64,000 nucleotides of DNA from NCBI RefSeq assembly GCF_011075055.1, contig NW_025401122.1, positions 124,001-188,000 on the forward strand, written 5' to 3'. The position numbers and the translations under genes are program-made. Position 1 is the first letter of the stretch, and every line of letters begins with the position of its first letter. Under the pieces are notes generated by a model that was given only the letters and a program-made list of their open reading frames with translations, was not told the origin of the DNA and ran no database searches. Below are positions 56,468 through 64,000 of the stretch, piece after piece. The DNA is from Mangifera indica. Its lineage: Eukaryota > Streptophyta > Magnoliopsida > Sapindales > Anacardiaceae.

Positions 56468-59400
56468 AATGAAAGGAAATGGACCCCAAAATTGAAGCGT
56501 TGACTTTAAAAGTTGATGAGGGAGAATGTGTTTGGTGGATAGTACAACAATGCACATAATTCTCAAAAAACAGAAATTTTTCTTAATTTTAGCATTGATT
56601 GAAGCTAAAGTAAATATTATATCAGGATTAATCAATCTGATTAAAGGCTTTAAAAAAGCCATAATTATGTTGAAAAATGAGACTAAATTAGCATCAATGA
56701 TGCATTATATTCAAATAGATCCAGAAAAAATCTATTTAGTTTTAAAGATATAAAAAAATGATATCATCTTGAACTCATGAATGAAAATGATATAAAATTC
56801 ATCTGTATAACAAATAATGCCTTCGGAAGAAGGCTTATACTAGAAAAATTGTCTGCTATATCATCTGAATCATATTTTACAATTATAAAGGCAATTGAAA
56901 CCTACGTTATATCGAATCAACAATTCTTTGATCCAAAAGCATTTATGTTTCGACATGATCATTTAGGTCACCCAATATCTATAATGATATATAGGATTAT
57001 TAAAAATTCACATAGACATACATTAAAAAATCATAAAATTTTATTGTCTAATGAAAAACTATGCACTACTTGTTTTCAAGGCAAATTAGTAATAAAACTA
57101 TCTCCTTCCAAAATTGAAGTTGAATTTAATCATTTCTACAAAATATTCAAGGGGGCATATGTGGACCTATTCATCGACCAAGTGGATTATTTCGATATTT
57201 TATGGTTTTAATTAATGCATTTGCACGATGATCTTATGTTTGTTTATTGTCTACTCGAAATGTTGTATTTACTAAACTGTTGGCGTAAATTATCAAATTA
57301 AAGGTATATTTCACTGGTTATTTGGCCCAATCAATACGGCTAGATAATGTTGGTGAATTTACATTCAAAATATTTGATGATTATTGCATGTCTTTGAAGA
57401 TTGAGGTTGAATATCCAGTGTTGTATGTCCACATAAATTAGATTAGTTGAGTCTCTTATCAAATGACTCTAGGCAATTGCACGTATTTTGTTACTAAAAA
57501 GTCAATTACTTATTTCTATGTGGGGACATGATATATTACATACTGCAATATTAATTCGCTTGTGACCTTCTTTTTATCACCAACCTAATATATCTCATTT
57601 GAGAATATTTGGTTATGTTGTATATGTATCTATTATGTCTTCTCAATATATAAAAATAGGATCCCAATGTCGTTTGAGAATTAATGTTGGATATAATTGA
57701 CCATCCGTTATCAGTTATCTGAAACCATTAACAGGTGATCTTTTTACTGCACAATTTATAGATTGTCACTTTGATGAGACAATATTCTCATCTTTAAGAG
57801 AAAAAGAAAACGTCTCCTGAAGTTAAACATGAATTTACTTAGTATGTATCTACCATGTCTTATTTAGATCCTCGCACATCTAAAAGTGAAACTGAAGTGC
57901 AACACATCTAAAAGTACATTTACAAATTTTTGCCAACCAAATACCTGATGTATTTATAAATACGATAAAAGTAATAAGATCACATGTTTCAGCTGCTAAT
58001 ATGTGACTGTTAAACAGTTCATTCGAGTTGTGACTGATCATTCTACTACATTCTAGAAGCGTGGTAGATATGTTAAATCGAAGAACACTGTTCCTTAAAA
58101 AAGAAAGATAAATAATCAAACTAATATCAATCATGATGATCCTAAAATAAATAAAAAATTCACACTCTCTAATGTTCCTCCAGAAGAGGTTATGATCCCT
58201 GAAGAAACTTAAGCCCCTGAAGTAACACAAACCTCTAAAGTGGTAAAAAATCCTAAAGAGCAGGAAAATAAGAATATTGAAATATCTTTAAATTATGCAC
58301 ATACACGAGAGATATGGAATTATGAAACAGTTATAATTGATGATATATTTTCATTTGTAGTAGCTACTGAAATACTGAATGATGATGATTTTAAACCGCG
58401 TATTATGGTTAAGTACAAACAAAGAGATTATTGGCCTAAATGAGAAGAAACAATTCGAGCAAAATTAACTTCTCTAGCAAAACGTTAAGTGTTTAGGTTT
58501 GTAGTTCCAACACGTCAAGACATATAACTCGTTTGATATAAATGAGTATTTATGAAAAAAAGAAATGCAAAAAATAAAATCAAACTTGTAGCCAAGGCTT
58601 TTTCCAAGGTCCGATATAAGACTTTAATGAAACATATATACCTATGATAGATATAATCACATTAAGATATTTAATTAGTTTAATAGTCTCTGAAGAACTA
58701 GATATGCGTCTAATGGACATAGTTACTATTTATTTGTATAAAAATTTGGACACTCAAATTTATATGAGACTCCCTAAAGGATATAATTGTCTAAAGCAAA
58801 AAGGGTCAATTTAAAATGCATGTACTTAATTAAATTACAAAGATCATTATACGGATTAAAACAATTCGGACGTATGTGGTACAATCACCTCTGTGAATAT
58901 TTAAAAAAAAGGCTTTATGAATAACCCTATATGTTTATGTGTCTTTATCAAAATGTCAGAACTGGGATATGTCATTATAACAGTTTATATTAATGACATA
59001 AATTTAATTGGGACTCCTGAAGAACTTTCAAAAATTACTGAATACCTGAAAAAATAATTTGAGATGAAGGATTTGGAAGAAAACAAAATATTGTCTTGGC
59101 TTACAGATCGAGCATAATTCAAATGAAATATTTATCCATCAATCAATATATATCAAAAAATTATTAAAACGTTTTAATATGGATAAGGCTTATCCTTTGA
59201 GTATCCTAATAGTTGTTTGGTCTCTCAATTTGAAAAAAGACCCATTTCGTCCTATAGAAAAAGATGAAAAGATACTCGGTTCTAAAGTATCGTATCTTAA
59301 TACCGTTGAAGTCTTATTATATTTGGCCCAATACACTAGACCAGATATATCCTTTATAGTTAATTTATTGGTCCGATTTAACTCTACACCAACCCGTCAC

Positions 59401-59850
59401 CACTAGAACAGAATCAAATATATACTCTGTTACTTATGTGGAATTAGAGATTTGAGATTATTTTATTTTATCAAATCTCCTAAAAATCCTAGTTTGATTG
59501 GATATGCAAATACTGGTTATCTTTCTGACCCTCATAACGCTCGTTCACAAATGAGATATGTTTTTACCTATAATGACACTGCAATACCATGGTGCTCTAA
59601 GAAACAAACCTTAGTTGCAGCGTCTTCAAATCATTCAAAGATCTTAGCTCTCCTGAAGCCAATCGAGAACGTATATAGTTACAGTCTATCATTCATCATA
59701 TCCAGAATGCATGTAGTCTTCCTTCTATAACAGACACTATTTCCATATTATATGAAGACAATGTAGCATGTATTACCTAAATTAGAGGTGGATACATCAA
59801 AGGAGATAGAACTAAACATATCTCACCGAAGTTCTTTATACCCATGAACT
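56468..59850 (+). pseudogene. copia pol remnant (protease, integrase, RT, RNase H)
   Basis: Order of recognisable parts: CLVDSTTMH (protease, about 56530), HDHLGHP with CTTCFQGK (GAG-pre-integrase, 56955-57090), integrase core in broken frames to about 57670, RT pieces including VYINDINLIG near 58990 where YVDD is normal, MKDLEENKI near 59065, and RNase H (IGYANTGYLSDPHNARSQ, 59490-59560; AIPWCSKKQTLVAASSNHS, 59580-59640). The second active-site aspartate region of integrase (RLDNVGEF, about 57340) survives. Numerous stops and shifts. It is related to the better preserved fragment at the window start. Confidence 0.85.
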
Positions 59851-60267
59851 CCAATAGAGCAGAAAAATTAATGTCAAACAAATAAGATCCAGTAAAAATC
59901 TTATAGACTTGTTCACCAAGACACTACTGACATCAACATTTGAGAAGTTAGTATATAACATCGGTATGTGACAACTCAACAAACAACCAAATTAATCTCA
60001 CTACAAAAAGGGGGAGCATTCATGAGGCAAATTTTTTAAGTTTATCATATTTTGGACAAAATGTGTACTGTACTCTTTTTTTCTTCACTAGTTTTTGTCT
60101 CACTGGGTTTTGCTAGTAAGGTTTTTAACGAGGCAGTTTAAAAATATCCAACACTAACTTACAGAATATTAAATATTTATGTTCCTTTACTTTGGTTTTT
60201 ATCCATTAGATTTTTTCTTAGCAAGGTTAATATAATTATTTGTAAGTGATAGAAATCCAAAGAAGAG

Positions 60268-60540
60268 TGTTACAGAAGGTGAATTTTCCACCACGTGAGA
60301 AGAAATTTTGGTCTAAAGAGTGTGAAAGCATTTAATGTAAAATAGCGAGAGTCCAAAACATGGGCTAAGGGCAATGACTCATTTCCTATAAATACGCCCC
60401 TACCTTTCTTCATTTGTATTACATATTCTCTTCATCCTGAATATATAAAATCTCTTCCTCTCCTCTCAATTGTTCACCTTTCTCTCAATTTTTTCTTTTA
60501 CTTCAATTATCTTTCATATTGTTTAATTAGATTTATAACA
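60268..60540 (+). mobile_element. copia 3' LTR
   Basis: 273 bp with intact TG..CA ends, closely matching the 41151 LTR. It contains CCACGTGAG near 60292, TATAAATACGCCCC near 60388 and a C/T-rich stretch. Followed by CATAC. Confidence 0.88.
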
Positions 60541-60982
60541 CATACTATTATTATTATATATTGTGAATTTTTCAGATTCTTATACAAAATTAAAAATCCA
60601 ATTCGATCGATTGGTTAAAATAGTTTGACCGATTCAATCAAAACCAGACCTCAAAACGATTCATCATTTGATCTGGTTTTTAAACCCTTGTTTATAAGTA
60701 TTCATAAATCACTTTTTTAATTCAAAATGACTGAAATATTAGATTTGCCTATTAAAGATGCCCAACATTTAGATTTTCCTATTAAAATGATTAAACTTTC
60801 AGTATATCTTATTAAAGATATTGAATAGACCTTACAATTCATATCATCTGATCGTATTCATATCATGTCAATTCAGGTTTCGAATTAAAGACCTTAAGCC
60901 CTAACCCAATTAGAAATAAAATCATATAAAAAAACTTCAACCTTAAACTGAACTAAAATATTTTTATGTTGACTTGACCCAA

Positions 60983-61700
60983 CACTACAATAAATTTCAT
61001 AAAACATGACAAAAATTTTTGTACCATAAAGTCATAAATTCATCCCAAAAAATTAATTGAGACAAAAGATCAAATCGTCAAAAAATGTGCATTACCAAAA
61101 AGTAAGACTCATGAAAAAAGAAATAGTCTTTAATAACCATCATTAAGAATGAAATGATATTTCATCATAAAATTATACATATTTTAGGACAAATTTTTTT
61201 GTCCATAAATGAATTAACTTTTATCCCAAAAAACACACATTTAGGGACAAAATTGTTCTACCTTGATTGTACAATGAATTGGACAAAATTTTTAGTTATT
61301 GACTATGCATTGAATTGGGACAATTTTTTTCTTCTTTGAGTGTATAATGAATTAGAGTCAAAATTTTATCTTTGATTGTACAGTGAATTGGGGACAAAAT
61401 TTTTTGTCTTTGATTGTGCAATTAATTAGAAACAAAATTTTTCATCTTTAATTGTATAATGAACTAGTGACCAAATTTTTTGCCTTTAATTGTGTAAAGA
61501 ATTTGGGACAATTTTTTTTTGTCCATAATTGTATGATGAACTAGAAACAAAATTTTTTGCCCTTAATTAAATGGTGAATTGAGGACATTTTTGTATGTCC
61601 CTAACTGTGTTATAAACCATGGATAAAAAATTTCATCTTTGATTATATTGTAAATCACGATCAAGAATTTCCGTTCTTGTTTATATTGTGAATTTGATGA
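60983..61700. mobile_element. CACTA (En/Spm) end with subterminal repeats, single end
   Basis: CACTACAATAAATTTC at 60983 matches the terminal motif of plant CACTA elements. It is followed by an array of degenerate motifs (GACAAAATTTTTTGTC, GGGACAAAATT, TTGATTGTACAATGAATT) in alternating orientation up to about 61690, as expected for subterminal transposase-binding repeats. The opposite end (TTGTAGTG) was not found, and the repeats also give the spurious open frame at 61154-61339. No transposase in the window. Confidence 0.5.
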
Positions 61701-61933
61701 GAATTTCAATTATAAATTAAAATTAATAATTATATTAATCCTTGAAATTGAACAATTCAATTAAAAATTATTAATCATATCAAATCATTACTATTATAGA
61801 TCAACTAATAACATTGTAAATGGTTAGTATTACAATTGTATTAAAAAAATTAATTAATTTCTACTAGCAAAATAATATAACTTTATAAATGTCTAATTAT
61901 ATCACTATCTTGTATTACCACAGGAAAATACAG

Positions 61934-62190
61934 GCCTGCGATGGTAATTGTGCTTATGAATAGATTCTATGGCCAGCACACTCTGACCAATGTAAAATCT
62001 AGCCACAGTTTCAATCAAGGTCTCTTCTCTCATCAGCAAAATCATCAATGTCCCCACCAGGCAGATATTCCATAATTAATACAAGTACTCAGCATCTATA
62101 AAGGAATAAAAGTGTTTCACAATGCAGTGACTGCCACATTCAGCAAGCAAATCCCTTTCAGCTCTAACATGTTCAGCCCGTGGCATATAA
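61934..62190 (-). pseudogene. NDR-family (AGC) protein kinase fragment
   Basis: The minus strand reads PRAEHVRAERDLLAECGSHC, then IVKHFYSFIDAEYLY, a frameshift, a GGD-like stretch, a second shift, LLMREETLIETVARFYIGQS, and VLAIESIHKHNY. This is the N-lobe to catalytic-loop entry of plant NDR kinases (the family has VEHVKAERNLLAE and VLAIESIHKHNYIHRDIKPDN). The match stops just at the HRD motif, so there is no catalytic aspartate. It is intronless over the preserved stretch, with at least two frameshifts. It lies between the CACTA end and the unrecognised exon and is absent from duplication copy 1. Confidence 0.8.
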
Positions 62191-62505
62191 GCAATCACAT
62201 GTTAAGAAGTTAAAACAAAACAGTAAAAGGACATGGTAAATTATTCCATTCTTCATATCAGCAAAGTTTGTTTTTACCATTATAAAAGAATACCAAATAA
62301 GCTGAGAATAACCATAGTATTAACTTTTCTTTTATGCGCCAATTCATTGTAGGCTTAGTAATTGCACAGTAATTATGCACATTATCTCATTATGAACATA
62401 GAACAAAAGATAATAGATACCAAAATGTTTCTTTTTCTTATATCCTGGTCAGGGCAATTACTATAATACCTAGAGGGATTTACCATTCCACTATGCAGCA
62501 AGTAC

Positions 62506-62741
62506 CTTAAGGGAAGTTGATCAGGTTCTTTGGCATTAGAAATAGCAAGAACTGAATGCAACGAATCCTGGTCAATATTCACAAGCACTAATATCAGAGG
62601 GTTGGCAACAGGATCTGCACCAGCTGGTAGAGCTGAACTAGGTGCCTGTGGTCCGCCACCAATTTTGTAGACAAGCAAATCACTGAAATTTGCAACATTA
62701 GCATATGGGGAGAGATTGTTAGTGAGGCCATAAAAATATTC
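62506..62741 (-). CDS. Exon of an unrecognised gene, copy 2
   Basis: A clean internal exon: acceptor CTTATACCAG before 62741, 236 nt open, donor TTAAG/GTACTTGC at 62506. It encodes EYFYGLTNNLSPYANV, SDLLVYKIGGG, ALPAGADPVANPL and DQDSLHSVLAISNAKEPDQL. The even composition and good splice sites suggest a conserved protein, but the family was not recognised. The upstream part of the gene should lie beyond the window end (minus strand). A further exon downstream was not identified, and the sequence beyond the donor runs into the NDR fragment. It may be the last surviving piece of a broken gene. Confidence 0.5.
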
Positions 62742-64000
62742 CTGGTATAAGTAACATTAGCATATCAATTTCTGAGGTAGCAACATAAATGTTAAACTGA
62801 CAACAAAACTCTGTAACAAAGCACCCATAGAAACTCGGGAAACGGTGTATCTTCATTTCATGCTTTAAAAGGTTGCCATGTTCTTCAATAGGAGGAAGAG
62901 AGAAAAAAAAAAAAAAAACCAAGATTCAAATTGGTTAACATAGAATCAGTCAAACAGCAGACAAAGCTTAATTTGATTGCTTTCAAAAATATTTGTTCCT
63001 AAAACATTATAAATCAATCACCTAACCTCAAATTCAAAATACCAAGAAAAACACATCACCATAAATAATTATTGCAATTTGGTTCAGTGTCTTTAGTTTC
63101 AAAGTTCCCTCATAATTTGCTGAAGCAGAGATGTTAAAATCAGAGAAACAACCTAAAGGTCATGGAAGAAATTAAAAACCAAAATGGTAAATTGGAGGTG
63201 AGCAATATGACATAAAATACAGACACTGGATTCAACAATGATATTTTGATATAGGTCATATATGTTAAAACTGAATAAAACGGACAAGCTAATCTGTCAT
63301 AATCAACTCAATAGAATAATTCAAGCAAACCTTTCTGCATGTTGCAACTGGATCATCAGAATAAGAACTCACCTAAGAATCTTTTATTGTTTGAAGACCT
63401 TATCCCTGCAAAGTAAAATAACAAAAAATGAATTAACATATCACCTTGCTTATTCTAAAAAAATGATATAGCAAGATACGCTTACAACCACACAAGATAT
63501 TGTAAAAAAATGATATAGCAAGAAACTCTCTTAGGTTGCTGTATGATCGATATATAAAGGCCAAACCAAATCGAAGATGGTAGATGTCTTAGCTTAAGGA
63601 GATAATATTTAACTACTGTTAATATGTCAATTAGATAAACAGAGAGAATTATGTGTTGTCCCTTCATTCCATTAGGTACTGCCTAATACAAATTTTGGGC
63701 TACTAGTCAGTTCAGCGAAAAAATTCTTTACTTGGCAAGTTGTTCATAAAAAATGTGAAAGTAATTGGTTGAGACTGACTAAAATTAGTACAAATAATTA
63801 AACATTGAAATCTAGATTACTCAGAACTTAACTATTAGTGGACACATATGCTGACACTAGATTGCTCAGAGCTTAAAGAACAGACTTCAACTATTAGTGG
63901 ACAGAAATTAAGCATTGAAATATAGAAGATTTTAGCAAAAACTAAAACACTAAAACACAGAGATAATGACAGGATCTCTAATATAAATGATAGGATTGAC
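62742..64000. other. Probable intron and flanking sequence of the unrecognised gene, copy 2
   Basis: Collinear with 42258-43020 except for about 440 bp at 63155-63598 missing in copy 1. A poly-A/T run (62905-62918) and several pyrimidine tracts on the minus strand fit intron sequence. An open minus-strand frame near 62719-62905 (LPPIEEHGNLLKHEMKIHRF) may be an exon or just intron. Nothing else is supported. Confidence 0.35.

Larger units (their letters stand above)
54262..60540 (+). mobile_element. Ty1/copia element with both LTRs, degenerate
   Basis: 5' LTR 54262-54532 (TGCTGCAGAA to TTTATAATA) and 3' LTR 60268-60540 (TGTTACAGAA to TTTATAACA), about 272 bp each. The right flank is CATAC (60541-60545). 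The left flank is TATAC here and CATAC in duplication copy 1 (41146-41150), so the original 5-bp duplication was CATAC. The polypurine tract is AAAGAAGAG just before 60268. The order leader, gag, protease, integrase, RT, RNase H identifies Ty1/copia. All coding parts carry stops and shifts, so it is not mobile by itself. Confidence 0.9.
47893..64000. repeat. Segmental duplication, copy 2 (fuller copy, runs off the window)
   Basis: Collinear with copy 1 but retains the complete copia element, the sequence to its right with a CACTA end and an NDR-kinase fragment, and about 440 bp around 63155-63598. It also has one extra copy of the small fragment (53166-54111 region). A block of about 60 bp around 63836-63895 repeats TTAACTATTAGTGGACA-like text and is not doubled in copy 1. 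Confidence 0.9.

Noticed and set aside
60005..60015. AAAAAGGGGGA as the polypurine tract next to the 3' LTR
   Set aside because: It lies about 250 bp before the TG of the LTR; AAAGAAGAG directly before 60268 fits better.
61154..61339. 61-residue frame within CACTA-like repeats
   Set aside because: Built from repeated GACAAAATTTTTTGTC-type motifs; no protein features.
1..64000. tRNA, rRNA, miRNA or organellar insertions
   Set aside because: Nothing with tRNA boxes plus cloverleaf, rRNA cores or organelle gene order was seen by eye; a covariance-model scan would be needed to exclude small RNAs.

Overview
This is a stretch of plant nuclear DNA, almost certainly from a eudicot. It is AT-rich with long non-coding spacers. 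Its genes have introns with GT..AG borders, and they belong to plant families: a vacuolar CAX cation/proton exchanger, ACD6/ITN1-like ankyrin-PGG proteins, and fragments of fibrillin (PAP), FLX-like, OVATE and NDR-kinase genes. Most of the sequence is mobile DNA: Ty1/copia and Ty3/gypsy remnants, long-TIR Mutator-like elements, GC-rich hAT-type MITEs, a CACTA end and a very large foldback. No bacterial operon, CRISPR array, rRNA or tRNA was seen. The species could not be fixed.

Region 1 (1-21,130) is a tandem array. After a copia fragment with its LTR (1-1,810) come three copies of a unit of about 6.3-6.7 kb: A about 1,811-7,700, B about 8,605-14,078, C about 14,079-20,480. A decayed fourth piece follows at about 20,690-21,130. 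Each full unit holds a long-TIR MULE, a gypsy integrase/chromodomain tail with LTR-like sequence, and an unrecognised minus-strand spliced locus. Unit A is a mosaic: C-like on its left, B-like on its right, with the joint marked by a direct repeat of about 170 bp near 5,569. A hairpin of 872 bp with nearly identical 337-bp arms sits between A and B.

Region 2 (21,130-34,860) is mostly quiet spacer around the one gene that looks intact, a nine-exon CAX gene on the plus strand (28,590-31,329). Two related MULE-type elements flank it closely, one ending about 170 bp upstream of the ATG and one starting about 320 bp after the stop. The downstream element has an exact 9-bp target duplication. A frameshifted FLX-like pseudogene lies at 34,430-34,860.

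Region 3 (35,625-64,000) is a segmental duplication. Copy 1 (35,625-about 43,020) and copy 2 (about 47,893 to beyond the window end) each carry, in order, a fibrillin pseudogene (+), an ankyrin-PGG gene (-), a repeated small fragment (+), a copia element with 273-bp-class LTRs, and an exon of an unrecognised gene (-). Copy 2 keeps the whole copia element (54,262-60,540), a CACTA end and an NDR-kinase fragment. In copy 1 about 7.4 kb is gone, so the copia leader is fused directly to the exon. The spacer between the copies (43,020-47,890) holds a dispersed AT-rich repeat family, two intact hAT-type MITEs and an OVATE-domain fragment.

The genes do not form a pathway. The window mainly records duplication, unequal exchange and transposition. 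All coordinates and base counts were made by eye.
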